Part shown: piece by piece, positions 29,236 through 38,826 of the stretch
Position numbering within the stretch: the stretch's first letter is position 1
How the letters are laid out: each line of letters starts with the position of its first letter
NCBI RefSeq assembly: GCF_000017405.1
Contig: NC_009668.1
Location: 832,001 to 896,000, forward strand
Length of the DNA stretch: 64,000 nucleotides
Direction of reading: 5' to 3'
Source: Brucella anthropi ATCC 49188
GTDB taxonomy: Bacteria > Pseudomonadota > Alphaproteobacteria > Rhizobiales > Rhizobiaceae
The notes under the pieces: model-generated
Database searches by the model: none
Told to the model about the DNA's origin: nothing
Seen by the model: the letters and a program-made list of their open reading frames with translations, nothing else
Position numbers and translations under genes: made by a program

Positions 29236-30891
29236 GTGGCATCCCCAAATGAATGGAACCCGACAGAACGGGTGCGAGAACTCTCCTATCGCATGGTGAG
29301 ATGGCCGAGCGAAACGGGAACACCTGACGAGGCATCGTTCGGGCCGAAGCTGGCCGAGCTTTTGCGCGAGATCCCCTATTTCCAGAAGAACCCTGAAGAT
29401 ATTGCCGTCATCGACAGTCACGGCTCGCCGATGACCAAGAATGTTATCGCCGTCGTGCGCGGTGCCGGGCGGCGAACCCTGGCTCTGGCGGGGCACTTCG
29501 ATGTGGTGGAAACTGCAAACTATCGCGATTTGAAACATCTTGCTTTCGAGCCGGATGCTCTGCTTAAGGCTCTTCTGAACGACCTTACCAGCCGTCCGCT
29601 TGCGCCGAATGAGGAAAAGGCACTCGCTGATTTCCAGAGCGGAAATTACATTCCCGGTCGGGGCATGCTCGACATGAAAAGCGGTGTTGCAGCCGGTATC
29701 GCAACGTTGGAACATTTCTCGCAGCAGGCAGATCGCGAAGGCAATCTAATTTTGTTTGCGACGCCTGACGAAGAGCGTGGTTCGCGGGGAATGCGCAGCC
29801 TGCGCGATGCGTTGCCGGAACTTGCCGAACGCTGGGGCCTCGATATCGTTGCCGGTATCAATCTTGACGCAACGAGCGATCAGGGTGACGGTGCGGAAGG
29901 CCGAGCCATCTATCGGGGCACAATCGGCAAGCAACTTCCCTTTGCTTTTGTGGTCGGACAGCCTTCTCATGCGAGCTATCCGTTTGAAGGTGTCAGCGCG
30001 CATCTCATCGCGTCGGAAATCATGCGTGCGGTGGAAGCCAATGCAACCCTTTGTGATACGGCTGATGGTGAAGTGTCGCCACCTCCGATCTGCCTTGAAG
30101 CGCGGGATTTTCGCGGCGGTTATGAAGTGACCACACCGGAACGGACGTGGATTGCTTTCAACTGGCTGACCCATTCCGTCTCGCCTGATGCTTTATTCCA
30201 CCGGTTCAAGGCAATTGTCGGTGAGGCGCTGGATCGGGCGATCACGCACTTCAATGTGGAGGCAGAGCGCTTTGCAAAGCTGGTTGGCAGCGATGCAGAT
30301 GCTAATCACAAGGGCAGAATTCTGACCACAGCCGAGTTGCGCGACGAAGTCCGGCGTATTGGTGGTGATGCGGCACTGGAACGGATAGCGGCACTGGAAG
30401 CTGAACTTTCAAGCAGCGACAACCCGCTTCTCATCACGCGGGAACTCGTCAACGCCATGGTTGCTGAGGCACGCGTTACAGGCCCGGCGGTCATTATCGG
30501 CTTCGGAAGTCTCGTCTATCCTCACGTTCGCATGGGGGTCGAAACGGCCGAAGAACAGCGTTTCGCAGAAGCTCTGGAAACCGCACGCGCGCATGCAGAG
30601 CGCCAGTTCGAAACGACGATCCGGTATCGTGAAATTTTCGCCGGTATTTCAGATATGAGCTTCTTCGGTCATATCCCGGACGCGACGGATAGTGAAGTCA
30701 TTGCGGCCAACACACCAGCGGCTCAATTTATCGACCGCGCCAATCCGAAAGCGCTTTCTTATCCGGTGGTGAATATCGGCCCGTGGGGCCGCGAGTATCA
30801 TCAGCGATTGGAGCGGGTCTATGCACCCTATGCCTTTACGGTACTGCCACAGTTTCTCAACGGCATCGCCACGCGCTTCCTGAAGTCATAG
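29236..30891 (+). CDS. M20-family hydrolase, RocB-like
   Basis: A 551-residue protein of the M20/M25/M40 peptidase group, longer than usual M20 enzymes and closest in layout to RocB of arginine utilisation. Metal-site motifs are GHFDVVE, GRGMLDMKSGVAAG and ATPDEERGSRG (bridging Asp and general-base Glu-Glu), with SHASYPFEGVSAH in the lid domain. It probably hydrolyses a peptide or acyl-amide bond on the substrate brought in by the ABC importer upstream. It begins with GTG after GAGGAAAG and closes the operon. The exact substrate is unknown. Confidence 0.85.
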   Translation: MASPNEWNPTERVRELSYRMVRWPSETGTPDEASFGPKLAELLREIPYFQKNPEDIAVIDSHGSPMTKNVIAVVRGAGRRTLALAGHFDVVETANYRDLKHLAFEPDALLKALLNDLTSRPLAPNEEKALADFQSGNYIPGRGMLDMKSGVAAGIATLEHFSQQADREGNLILFATPDEERGSRGMRSLRDALPELAERWGLDIVAGINLDATSDQGDGAEGRAIYRGTIGKQLPFAFVVGQPSHASYPFEGVSAHLIASEIMRAVEANATLCDTADGEVSPPPICLEARDFRGGYEVTTPERTWIAFNWLTHSVSPDALFHRFKAIVGEALDRAITHFNVEAERFAKLVGSDADANHKGRILTTAELRDEVRRIGGDAALERIAALEAELSSSDNPLLITRELVNAMVAEARVTGPAVIIGFGSLVYPHVRMGVETAEEQRFAEALETARAHAERQFETTIRYREIFAGISDMSFFGHIPDATDSEVIAANTPAAQFIDRANPKALSYPVVNIGPWGREYHQRLERVYAPYAFTVLPQFLNGIATRFLKS

Positions 30892-30919
30892 CGGTTCGCG
30901 AATAGCGGCGCGATGTCCT

Positions 30920-31897
30920 TCACTTTGCCTGATTGACGGTTATAGCGATCATGTGGAGGACATCGTCAGCGCTGCACCCGCGTGAGAGGTCATTAGCGGG
31001 TTTGGCGAGGCCCTGAAGCACTGGGCCTATGGCCTGCGCCCCACCAATACGTTGGGCAATCTTGTAGCCGATATTGGCGGCTTCGAGATTGGGGAACACA
31101 AAGACGTTGGCATTGCCCTTGAGCGGTGAGTCCGGCGATTTGGCATGGCTGATAGCCTCGACGAATGCCGTGTCGAACTGCAATTCTCCATCGATGCACA
31201 GATCAGGCTTACGCTCCTGCACCGTCCGGGTTGCCTGAACGACCTTTGATACGCGCTCATGCGCAGCGCTGCCGCCGGTGGAGAAGGACAACATGGCAAC
31301 GGCCGCATCTTTTTCCGTGAGCTGGCGGTATGAATCTGCCGACTGGATGGCGATATCGGCAAGTTGTGCGGAATCCGGTTCCACCACGAGGCCGCAATCG
31401 GCAAAGACGAAAGCGCCTTTCTTCTGATGATGAGACTGGCACAGCAGCATCAGGAAGAAGCTTGAGACGAGTGATGCGCCTTCGGCCTTGCCGATGATCT
31501 GCAGGGCATGGCGCACCACATCGGCTGTCGTTGCGACTGCGCCAGCCACCGTCCCATCCGCATCGCCTTCGCGTACCATCATGGCGGCGAAGCCGAGTGG
31601 CGTCTTCGCCATCGCCTCAGCCTGTCCTTCCGTCATGCCTTTGGCCTGACGCAGCCGATAGAGTTTTTGCGCATAATCCGCGCTTTTGTCCGATGTCTCT
31701 GGGTTGATGATCGCGATCTTTGAGCCGTCAATCTGCCTGCTGATGACGCTTTCGGAGCCCAGAAGCGTGATGCGGGCAATGGCTTCGCGTTCGGCACGGA
31801 GCGCCGCATCGATGATGCGCGGGTCTTCGCCCTCGGCTAGCACGATGTGACGTGGCTTCGAACGAGCTTTCTCAAAAATCTTTTCCAACGGCAGCAT
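30920..31897 (-). CDS. pta: Phosphate acetyltransferase (taurine locus)
   Basis: A 325-residue single-domain phosphotransacetylase, the short form that lacks the N-terminal regulatory domains of E. coli Pta. Motifs include ARSKPRHIVLAEGEDPRIIDAA, a central VREGDADGTVAGAVATTADVVRHALQIIG, SFSTGGSA and ANIGYKIAQRIGGAQAIGPVLQGLAKPANDLSRGC at the end. It converts the acetyl phosphate made by Xsc to acetyl-CoA. It is the last gene of the tau operon; a terminator-like hairpin separates it from xsc. The placement matches other alphaproteobacterial taurine loci. Confidence 0.93.
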   Translation of the reverse strand: MLPLEKIFEKARSKPRHIVLAEGEDPRIIDAALRAEREAIARITLLGSESVISRQIDGSKIAIINPETSDKSADYAQKLYRLRQAKGMTEGQAEAMAKTPLGFAAMMVREGDADGTVAGAVATTADVVRHALQIIGKAEGASLVSSFFLMLLCQSHHQKKGAFVFADCGLVVEPDSAQLADIAIQSADSYRQLTEKDAAVAMLSFSTGGSAAHERVSKVVQATRTVQERKPDLCIDGELQFDTAFVEAISHAKSPDSPLKGNANVFVFPNLEAANIGYKIAQRIGGAQAIGPVLQGLAKPANDLSRGCSADDVLHMIAITVNQAK

Positions 31898-31915
31898 GGC
31901 GCAATCTCTTCAAAA

Positions 31916-31938
31916 GGCCGGGAGTTGCGCTCCCGGCC
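31916..31938 (-). terminator. Hairpin with T run between xsc and pta
   Basis: GGCCGGGAG (31916-31924) pairs perfectly with CTCCCGGCC (31930-31938) across 5 nt. Read on the minus strand, the stem is followed by TTTTG. This is a plausible leaky terminator after xsc that would lower pta expression relative to xsc. Confidence 0.6.
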
Positions 31939-31957
31939 TGATCACTGACGGACTGGT

Positions 31958-33733
31958 TCAGACGGGCATTTGCTGGCGCATGTCGGCCTTGTCGATGCCG
32001 GCCACGACAACGGGCTTCTTCATCGCATCGCGGCGGAATGGTTCGCCCAGTTCCTGATTGAGCACGACTTCGATGAAGGTAGTCACCCCCTTGGCCTGCT
32101 CGTCGATTGCCGTCTGCAAGGCTTCGGTCAGCGCCTGCTGGCTATCGACGGTCACGCCTTTCAGGCCGCAGCCATCCGCCACCTTGGCGTAGCTCAGGTT
32201 CGGATTGAGTTCGGTGCCGACGAAGTTGTTGTCGTACCACAGCGTCGTATTGCGCTTTTCGGCACCCCACTGATAGTTGCGGAAGATGACCATGGTGATC
32301 GCAGGCCAGCCCTTCCGACCGATGGAGGTCATCTCGTTCATGGATATGCCGAACGCACCGTCGCCTGCAAAGCCGACCACTGGCGTGTCAGGCTGGCCGA
32401 TCTTGGCGCCGACGATGGATGGGAAGCCATAACCGCAGGGGCCGAACATGCCCGGCGCCAGATATTTGCGTCCGTGTTCGAAGCTTGGATAGGCGTTCCC
32501 GATGGCGCAGTTATTGCCGATGTCGGTGGACATGATGGCGTTCTTCGGCATTCCAGCCTGAATGGCACGCCATGCCTGCCGCGGCGACATGCGGTCCTTC
32601 TCGCGCTCGCGCGCACCGGCATTCCAATGCGTGCCCGGATCGTCATCCTCATGATCCATTGAGGAAAGCTGCTGCAACCAGGCGGATTTACGCTGATGGA
32701 TGAGCTGCTTGCGCTCGTCGCGACCTGCATTGCCCGCATTGGCTCCCATCTGGTCGAGAATCTGCTGCGCAACCTGCTTGGCATCGCCGCAAATGCCGAC
32801 CGATATCTTCTTGGTGAGGCCGATACGATCAGGATTGATGTCGACCTGAATGATCTTTGCATCCTTCGGCCAATAATCGATGCCATAGCCGGGCAGGGTC
32901 GAGAACGGATTGAGACGGGTGCCGAGCGCCAGAACCACATCGGCCTTGGAGATCAGCTCCATCGCGGCCTTGGAGCCATTGTAGCCGAGTGGACCTGCGG
33001 ATAGCGGATGGGTGCCGGGAAAGGCATCATTATGCTGATAGCCGCAGCAGACCGGCGCATCAAGCCTTTCAGCAAGCGCGATGGATTCAGGGATCGCACC
33101 GCCGATAACGACACCGGCCCCGTTAAGGATGACCGGGAATTTCGCATTGGTTAGTAGCTTTGCAGCCTCGGCAATGGCATCGCGTCCGCCGCTCGGGCGT
33201 TCCAGTCGAACGATCTGTGGCAGGTCGACGTCGATGACCTGAGTCCAGAAGTCACGGGGAACGTTGATCTGCGCCGGTGCACAGCCGCGCCATGCCTTCT
33301 CGATCACGCGGTTCAGCACTTCGGGAATGCGCGTCGCGTCGCGCACTTCCTCCTGATAGCAGACCATCTCCTCGAACAGCGCCATCTGGTCAACTTCCTG
33401 AAAACCGCCCTGACCGATGGTCTTGTTGGCAGCCTGCGGAGAGACAAGCAGCATCGGCGTGTGGTTCCAGTAAGCAGTCTTGATGGCAGTCACGAAGCCG
33501 GTTACGCCGGGCCCGTTCTGGGCAATCGCCATGCCCATCTTGCCTGTCACGCGGGTATAACCGTCGCAGATCAGTGCCGCATTCGTCTCATGGGCGCAAT
33601 CCCAGAAGGTAATGCCCGCCTTCGGAAACAAATCCGATACCGGCATCATCGCGGAGCCGATGATCCCGAATGCATGTTCTATCCCATGCATCTGCAAGAC
33701 CTTAACAAATGCTTCTTCCGTCGTCATTTTCAT
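31958..33733 (-). CDS. xsc: Sulfoacetaldehyde acetyltransferase
   Basis: A 591-residue thiamine-diphosphate enzyme of normal Xsc length. The N-terminal pyrimidine-binding domain begins MTTEEAFVKVLQMHGIEHAFGIIGSAMMPVSDLFPKAGITFWDCAHE with the catalytic Glu region. The C-terminal domain has GFAGDGAFGISMNEM (GDG...N metal/ThDP motif) and FRNYQWGAEKRN. It cleaves sulfoacetaldehyde with phosphate to acetyl phosphate and sulfite. Taurine dehydrogenase genes lie just upstream and pta downstream. The alternative, an acetolactate synthase, is ruled out by the SAMMPVSD and WGAEKRN features and by context. Confidence 0.95.
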   Translation of the reverse strand: MKMTTEEAFVKVLQMHGIEHAFGIIGSAMMPVSDLFPKAGITFWDCAHETNAALICDGYTRVTGKMGMAIAQNGPGVTGFVTAIKTAYWNHTPMLLVSPQAANKTIGQGGFQEVDQMALFEEMVCYQEEVRDATRIPEVLNRVIEKAWRGCAPAQINVPRDFWTQVIDVDLPQIVRLERPSGGRDAIAEAAKLLTNAKFPVILNGAGVVIGGAIPESIALAERLDAPVCCGYQHNDAFPGTHPLSAGPLGYNGSKAAMELISKADVVLALGTRLNPFSTLPGYGIDYWPKDAKIIQVDINPDRIGLTKKISVGICGDAKQVAQQILDQMGANAGNAGRDERKQLIHQRKSAWLQQLSSMDHEDDDPGTHWNAGAREREKDRMSPRQAWRAIQAGMPKNAIMSTDIGNNCAIGNAYPSFEHGRKYLAPGMFGPCGYGFPSIVGAKIGQPDTPVVGFAGDGAFGISMNEMTSIGRKGWPAITMVIFRNYQWGAEKRNTTLWYDNNFVGTELNPNLSYAKVADGCGLKGVTVDSQQALTEALQTAIDEQAKGVTTFIEVVLNQELGEPFRRDAMKKPVVVAGIDKADMRQQMPV

Positions 33734-33755
33734 GGCGCGTACCTTTCCTTGGAAT

Positions 33756-35156
33756 TCAGAGAACTTCGTCTTTCAGCGCATACCAGTGATACATTGCGCG
33801 CTGGCCTATGCGCCTGAATGGCGTCAGCATGCCGTAACTCGGCAATTCAGAGGTGAAGATCGGCAGGTCGAGTTCCTGTCCCCGACCCGTCATCAGTTGG
33901 GCAACCCGGCGTCCGGCCTGCGCTGAATACATCACGCCGTTGCCGCCGTAGCCCATGGCATAGTAGATTTCCTGCGTCGGATCAGGACGATAGATGCGGG
34001 GCATCATGTCATGACTGACATCGACCCACCCCCACCAGGAATAATCGATCTTGATGCCTTTCAGAGCCGGGAACTTCCGGTAAAGGCCCGAAAGCAGCAG
34101 ATCGTAATGTTTAGGGTTCGGTGCATCAGCCCCGGTAATGGCGCTGCGGCTGCCGATCTGCATCCGCCCGTCAGGCAGAAAACGATAATAGTGACGAAGC
34201 GTGCGCGTGTCGGTTAGCGGAATGCCGGTCTTGGGGCCGCATGCTTCAATTTCATCGGGCGTCAGTGGGCGTGTCACGACAGAGTTAGACAGCACCGGCA
34301 TCAGCCGGTAACGGGTGAGAGGATGGAGGCCGGGTGAGGTGTATCCCGCTGTCGCGAAGCAAACCTGTCGCGCCGTGACCGTACCGTTCGGCGTGTTGAG
34401 ATGGAATACACCGCCATTCTTGCGGCAGCTGAGAACCGGGCTTGCGGTATGCACCTTTGCGCCCAGCTTGCGTGCAAGCCGGAGATAGCCGAAGGCAAGT
34501 TTCGCGGCGTGAATGCCAATGCCGTCTGGCTCATACATAGCTCCGCGAGCTTCCTGATCCCGGATGAAATCGCGGTGAATCTCGTCGCGACCGACCATGC
34601 GCGTCCGATAGCCGAATACGTCATTCAGCAGGCGGGATTCTTTTTCCAGCGAAGGAATGACCTTGTCGCGATGGGCGATGTAGAGATGACCGCCATCCTG
34701 CGGATCACAATCAATTTCCGGTTCGGCAATGAGTGAACGAAAGAGATCAAAACCCTCGGCAATTTCCTTATGCAATTTCCGGGCGACGTCCACACCCCAG
34801 CGCTCGATCCATTGTGAACGCTTGAGCCGGCCAGCTGAAATCTGCGCCTGACCGCCATTGCGGGTACTGCAGCCCCAGGCGACGCCATTTGCTTCCAGCA
34901 CCACGGCCTTGACGCCATGATCCCGAGCGAGATGGATTGCCGCCGAAAGACCGGTATAGCCTGAGCCGACGATAACGACATCGGCATCGACGTCTCTGCG
35001 AATAGGGCCATCGTCTTCCGGCGCCGGTCCGGCAGTGCCTATCCAGTAAGTCGGAGCATAGTCGCGGCCTTGTCCGGGTGTCTTCGAAACCACCGGATCA
35101 TAGGCGGGGTCGAATGGCTGGGTGGCCGAGAAACTGTTGAGAGTGTGGGTATCCAT
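33756..35156 (-). CDS. tauY: Taurine dehydrogenase, large flavoprotein subunit
   Basis: A 466-residue FAD-dependent oxidoreductase of the DadA type. VDADVVIVGSGYTGLSAAIHLARDHGVKAVVLEA is the FAD-binding beta-alpha-beta fold, NGGQAQISAGRL follows, and YAMGYGGNGVMYSAQAGRRVA lies near the C-terminus. In alphaproteobacteria the pair TauXY oxidises taurine to sulfoacetaldehyde and ammonia, passing electrons to the respiratory chain. The order tauX-tauY-xsc-pta supports this. The ATG at 35156 follows TGGAGGACC; an upstream TTG at 35171 is less likely. It could otherwise be a generic glycine/D-amino-acid oxidase, but context argues against that. Confidence 0.9.
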   Translation of the reverse strand: MDTHTLNSFSATQPFDPAYDPVVSKTPGQGRDYAPTYWIGTAGPAPEDDGPIRRDVDADVVIVGSGYTGLSAAIHLARDHGVKAVVLEANGVAWGCSTRNGGQAQISAGRLKRSQWIERWGVDVARKLHKEIAEGFDLFRSLIAEPEIDCDPQDGGHLYIAHRDKVIPSLEKESRLLNDVFGYRTRMVGRDEIHRDFIRDQEARGAMYEPDGIGIHAAKLAFGYLRLARKLGAKVHTASPVLSCRKNGGVFHLNTPNGTVTARQVCFATAGYTSPGLHPLTRYRLMPVLSNSVVTRPLTPDEIEACGPKTGIPLTDTRTLRHYYRFLPDGRMQIGSRSAITGADAPNPKHYDLLLSGLYRKFPALKGIKIDYSWWGWVDVSHDMMPRIYRPDPTQEIYYAMGYGGNGVMYSAQAGRRVAQLMTGRGQELDLPIFTSELPSYGMLTPFRRIGQRAMYHWYALKDEVL

Positions 35157-35195
35157 ATGTCGGTCCTCCAAAACACCGACTGGCGATGTTGGGGC

Positions 35196-35585
35196 TTACG
35201 CCTTCAGCAAAGGCCGGTTCTTGCGGAATGCCTGTTTGCGGACGATCTTGCCGTCGCGCTGTGTGAAGAGATCGCAGCCTTCTGCCTCGACGCGTGCGCC
35301 GTTGGCATCCGTTCCGCGAAAGGTCCATTCGGACACGGCACGGTCGCCGCTCACGAAATGCCTGTGTCCGTCCCATTTCACGTCGGGCATCGCGGCCCAG
35401 ACGCCGGAAAAAGCCTTGGCAATCGCATCCTTGCCTTCGAGACGGGTGCCGTAAACTTCCTCACCACCGATGGTGTAAAACACACAATCGTCGGCAAAGA
35501 AGGCCATGATCGCGTCGATGTCGTGCCGGTTGAAGGCGTCGAAGAGGTCGGAAAAATGCTTCTCTGTGAGTTGTCCGGCGGACAT
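35196..35585 (-). CDS. tauX: Taurine dehydrogenase, small NTF2-like subunit
   Basis: A 129-residue single-domain protein with the NTF2/SnoaL fold pattern: LTEKHFSDLFDAFNRHDIDAIMAFFADDCVFYT, then EGKDAIAKAFSGVWAAMPDVKW and EWTFRGTDANGARVEAEGCDLFTQRDGKIVRKQAF. Its position directly before tauY and its size match the small subunit described for taurine dehydrogenase of Paracoccus and Rhodobacter. It is only 39 bp from tauY. AAGGAGC precedes the ATG at good spacing. By fold alone it could be any ketosteroid-isomerase-like protein, so the name depends on context. Confidence 0.85.
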   Translation of the reverse strand: MSAGQLTEKHFSDLFDAFNRHDIDAIMAFFADDCVFYTIGGEEVYGTRLEGKDAIAKAFSGVWAAMPDVKWDGHRHFVSGDRAVSEWTFRGTDANGARVEAEGCDLFTQRDGKIVRKQAFRKNRPLLKA

Positions 35586-35643
35586 TCGAATGCTCCTTGA
35601 TAGGTCTGAAATCTGCCCTGATTTCGGGCAAAGCTTCCCTGTG

Positions 35644-35663
35644 GCGCGGCAGAGTTGCCGCGC
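35644..35663 (-). other. Intercistronic hairpin tauC/tauX
   Basis: GCGCGGCA (35644-35651) pairs perfectly with TGCCGCGC (35656-35663) around a 4-nt loop, in the 133-bp gap between tauC and tauX. There is no T tract. It could separate transport and catabolic halves of the transcript or stabilise an mRNA end. Confidence 0.5.
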
Positions 35664-35718
35664 GATTGATATTGCGAATTGGATTTCGGTCGGGCTGGTT
35701 AAAGCGGTTGTAGCGCCA

Positions 35719-36585
35719 TCAGACTTTACCCTTCCACGGGATGAGGACCTTTTCCATGTAACGGATCAAAAGGTCGAAGGCGAAAGCGAATACACCGATG
35801 ACGATGATGCCCATGATGACGGTGTCGCTGGCCAAAAACTGGGCTGCATTGAGTACCATGAAGCCAAGACCGCGATGCGCCGCCACCATTTCCGCCGCTA
35901 CCAGCGTCGTCCAGCCCACACCGATCCCGATGCGCATGCCGGTGAAGATTTCCGGCATGGCCGCTTTCATGATGACCTGCGTTATTACCTGCGTCCGGGA
36001 TGCGCCCATCGCATAGGCGGCATGGATCTGTTCGGTTGAGACCGAGCGCACGCCAGCTCTCGCTGCGATCGCCATTGGCGCAAAGATCGCGAGAAAGATG
36101 AGGAACACCTTCGGGAACTCGCCAATACCAAGCCAGATGATGATCAGCGGCAGATAGGCAAGCGGCGGCAATGGTCGGTAAAACTCGATAATGGGGTCCA
36201 GCACGCCACGAACAAAGCTGCTCATACCCATCATGATGCCGATGGGAATTGCCGTGATGCAGGCAATCGCGAAAGCACCCAATACGCGTCCAAGGCTGGC
36301 GAGCGTATGTTCGGCCAGTGTGGAGTTTGCCACGCCATCGGTCATGGCAACCATGAACTTGCCGTAGACAGCGAAGGGAGAGGGGAGAAACAGCGGCTTG
36401 ACCCAGCCCATTCCCGTTACGAGAAACCAGAGCCCCAGCAAAATCAGTGCGGTTACAAGGCTGATGAAGCCGCTATTGCCGTCGCCGGGGGCGCCATAGA
36501 TTTTACCGGGTTTGACTGGTCTTGCCCGAGTTACGAACTCAAGCATGGACCAGTTCCGGGTTTCCTGATGCACGTTCATCGCCAT
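35719..36585 (-). CDS. tauC: Taurine ABC transporter, permease
   Basis: An inner-membrane protein of about 288 residues with six helices. [25 protein letters not shown] is typical of TauC/SsuC N-termini. The EAA loop reads [48 protein letters not shown]. Its start is uncertain: ATG 36585, 36579 or 36546 are in frame, and the first overlaps tauB by 47 bp while the last overlaps by 8 bp. It forms the channel of the taurine importer with TauB and TauA. Gene order tauA-B-C fits the family. Confidence 0.9.
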   Translation of the reverse strand: MAMNVHQETRNWSMLEFVTRARPVKPGKIYGAPGDGNSGFISLVTALILLGLWFLVTGMGWVKPLFLPSPFAVYGKFMVAMTDGVANSTLAEHTLASLGRVLGAFAIACITAIPIGIMMGMSSFVRGVLDPIIEFYRPLPPLAYLPLIIIWLGIGEFPKVFLIFLAIFAPMAIAARAGVRSVSTEQIHAAYAMGASRTQVITQVIMKAAMPEIFTGMRIGIGVGWTTLVAAEMVAAHRGLGFMVLNAAQFLASDTVIMGIIVIGVFAFAFDLLIRYMEKVLIPWKGKV

Positions 36586-37351
36586 AGATAATCCCCAGAA
36601 TTGTCTCACGCATCTTAATGAAGTCGGGACTGGACTTGACGGCGCGCGCGTCACCGCATTCCAGAAAGCGTCGGTTGAAATCCAGATCATAGGTATGGGT
36701 GATCCGTCCGGGGCGCGGCGACATGACGATCAGCCGCGAACCGAGGAACAAGGCCTCTTCGACGCTGTGAGTGATGAAGAAGAACATTTTGTTGGTCACT
36801 TGCCATACCCGCAAAAGCAATTCCTGGATCGTTTCGCGGGTGAGGGCATCAAGCGCTGCCATGGGCTCGTCCATAAGCAGCATCGCCGGGTCGCAGGTCA
36901 GTGCGCGGGCAATGCCGACACGCTGCTGCATACCGCCGGAAAGCTGGTAAATCTTGTGATTGTGGAAATCCTGCAGGCCGACCAGCGCCAGATTTTTCGT
37001 GGCACGCGCCCGGCGTTCTGCCTTCGGTACACCTTGAAGCTTCAGGCCAAACTCGGTGTTGTCAACGACATTGAGCCAGGGAAGCAGAGCATGTTTCTGG
37101 AACACCACACCCCGGTCGGCGCCGGGACCACGCACTTGCCTTCCGCCCAACGTGATTTCGCCGGATGACGGGATCATGAACCCCGCCATCAGATTGAGAA
37201 GCGTGGTCTTGCCGCAGCCGGACGCACCAAGCGCCACCACGAAATCCCCGCTGTCGATCCGCAAATTAACGCCCTTCAGCGCAATCACGGCTTCTTCCAC
37301 ATAAAGACCGGGATAGGTCAGACTGACATTCGATACGTTCAAGGTTTCCAT
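36539..37351 (-). CDS. tauB: Taurine ABC transporter, ATPase
   Basis: A 270-residue ATPase of the NitT/TauT class with Walker [11 protein letters not shown]-loop [13 protein letters not shown], signature [15 protein letters not shown], Walker [14 protein letters not shown] and H-loop ITHSVEEAL. The LPWLNV and MSPRPGRI features are typical of TauB/SsuB. The ATG at 37351 follows AAAGGTGACG; the longer frame from 37405 begins in non-coding sequence. It powers taurine uptake with TauC. Confidence 0.92.
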   Translation of the reverse strand: METLNVSNVSLTYPGLYVEEAVIALKGVNLRIDSGDFVVALGASGCGKTTLLNLMAGFMIPSSGEITLGGRQVRGPGADRGVVFQKHALLPWLNVVDNTEFGLKLQGVPKAERRARATKNLALVGLQDFHNHKIYQLSGGMQQRVGIARALTCDPAMLLMDEPMAALDALTRETIQELLLRVWQVTNKMFFFITHSVEEALFLGSRLIVMSPRPGRITHTYDLDFNRRFLECGDARAVKSSPDFIKMRETILGIIYGDERASGNPELVHA

Positions 37352-37431
37352 TACGTCACCTTTCGGGAACGAAGAAGCGGTTCCGGCAAAAGCCAGAAGG
37401 CACACACAACATTGCAGGAACCGTCTCGGTT

Positions 37432-37459
37432 CAGCGGCTTGCCCGAAGGCATGCCGCTG
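37432..37459 (-). other. Intercistronic hairpin tauA/tauB
   Basis: CAGCGGC (37432-37438) pairs with GCCGCTG (37453-37459). Inside, GCC and GGC pair across a CGAA tetraloop with small internal loops. It lies 28 bp after the tauA stop, before tauB, the usual place for a binding-protein mRNA stabilising hairpin. Confidence 0.65.
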
Positions 37460-37487
37460 GCGGAGGCGCTTGAATTACTTTACGTAA

Positions 37488-38513
37488 TTACTTCGCTGCG
37501 GCTTCGGCAAAACTGCCATTTACGTTGCCGCTATAGTCATCCAGAGCTTGGTCGAGCTGTTTTTGGTCGACAAGAAATTTCGCACTCTGGGTGACGGATT
37601 TGAGCGCTCCGCTGTCCTTGCCACCGCCGAGCCATGTCGGGGAGGCTTGTTCTTCCACGGTGGGGAAGGACAACAGCGCGAGTGCGCCCGGTATGTCAGC
37701 GGCATTGCCACCGATCAGCTTGACCATACCTTTGACCTGTTCGGAGTCTGCCGTCCACTGGCCGCCATTGGCCTTGTAGTCGGCATAGGCATCCTTCAGC
37801 ACCGTGGTAAAGGCGGTCATGAATTTGGGGTTTTCGCTGGCGAAGCTCTTATCCACCACAAGGCCGTCGAAAGTCGGGACGCTTTTCGCGCCGATTTCTT
37901 CGGAATTGGCAATTTCCTTGCCGGTCTTGAGGATTTCGGAAAGAGCAGGAGGCCAGACATAGGCTGCGTCGATATCGCCGCGCTGCCAGGCGGCAACGAT
38001 CTGCGGCGGTGTCATGTTGAGTATTTCCGCGTCGCGCGGATTGATCTTCCAGATGTCGCTCATGCCGACAAGGAGATGGAAATGCGAGGTCGAGACAAAA
38101 GGCACGCCGACCTTCTTGCCCTTGAGGTCTTCCGGCTTCTCTATGCCCGAACCTTCGCGCGCTACCAGTGCTTCCGATTTGCCGATATTATCGAGAATCC
38201 AGAAAAGTTGAAGGTCAACACCGCGTGTGGCGGCTGCTGCGATGCCCGTTGAACCGATAACGCCGATCGGTACGTTGCCGGAAGCAAGTGCCGTCGAAAT
38301 ATCGCCACCCGATGCGAACTGGCGCCAGTCAATCTTGTATCCGGCTTCCTTGGCTGCAGCATCGAATTTTCCGTTAGCGATCGCGGTCAGAAACGGCCCG
38401 ACGATCTGCTGATAACCGACCACGACCGTGGTTTCGGCATAGGCCGCAGACGTTGAAAGCGCTGCTACGGCCGAAAATAACACCACCCGTTTTATGCTCT
38501 TGAAATAGTTCAT
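37488..38513 (-). CDS. tauA: Taurine ABC transporter, binding protein
   Basis: A 341-residue periplasmic protein with a signal peptide (MNYFKSIKRVVLFSAVAALSTSAAYA). It shows VVVGYQQIVGPFLTAIANGKFDAAAKEAGYKIDWRQFASGGDISTALASG, a taurine-binding-protein pattern, and LKGKKVGVPFVSTSHFHLLVGM, PPQIVAAWQRGDIDAAYVWPPAL. The ATG at 38513 is preceded by AAGGGGAA; the frame continues upstream without a better start. It delivers taurine to TauBC. A divergent tauR and two TauR-type boxes lie upstream. Confidence 0.93.
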   Translation of the reverse strand: MNYFKSIKRVVLFSAVAALSTSAAYAETTVVVGYQQIVGPFLTAIANGKFDAAAKEAGYKIDWRQFASGGDISTALASGNVPIGVIGSTGIAAAATRGVDLQLFWILDNIGKSEALVAREGSGIEKPEDLKGKKVGVPFVSTSHFHLLVGMSDIWKINPRDAEILNMTPPQIVAAWQRGDIDAAYVWPPALSEILKTGKEIANSEEIGAKSVPTFDGLVVDKSFASENPKFMTAFTTVLKDAYADYKANGGQWTADSEQVKGMVKLIGGNAADIPGALALLSFPTVEEQASPTWLGGGKDSGALKSVTQSAKFLVDQKQLDQALDDYSGNVNGSFAEAAAK

Positions 38514-38826
38514 GGAGTTCCCCTTCCATTTAAGAACCATGCCTGACTTGGTCACGACTGTTGACGTTTTTCGCCAATCTGCAGTTCCAGTTACAAACGA
38601 TAGCCATCTCATGAAATTTGCCTTATATCCAGTTGGAATAGTCAATAAGTCCAGTTTGACATTAAAGATGGCGCTACCCGGGAATTGGGGTTCGTGCTCA
38701 CTTTACCGTCGAAATTATTCCACGAGGAGAAACAGAAAGAAGAAACACTATTGCTAAGTAGAGCACGAAGCGGAAAAACTGACGCGAACTTGGGTGTAAT
38801 CGCAGATTCACTAATGGAGTAGGGTT
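38514..38826. promoter_or_regulatory. tauA/tauR promoter region with two TauR-type boxes
   Basis: This 313-bp gap separates divergent tauA and tauR. On the minus strand it holds CTGGACTTAT (38654 to 38645) and CTGGATATAA (38632 to 38623), 22 bp apart in the same orientation. They match the direct repeats CTGGACYTAA that I recall for TauR of Rhodobacter capsulatus at 9 and 8 of 10 positions. They lie about 110-140 bp before tauA, suited to activation. Confidence 0.65.
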
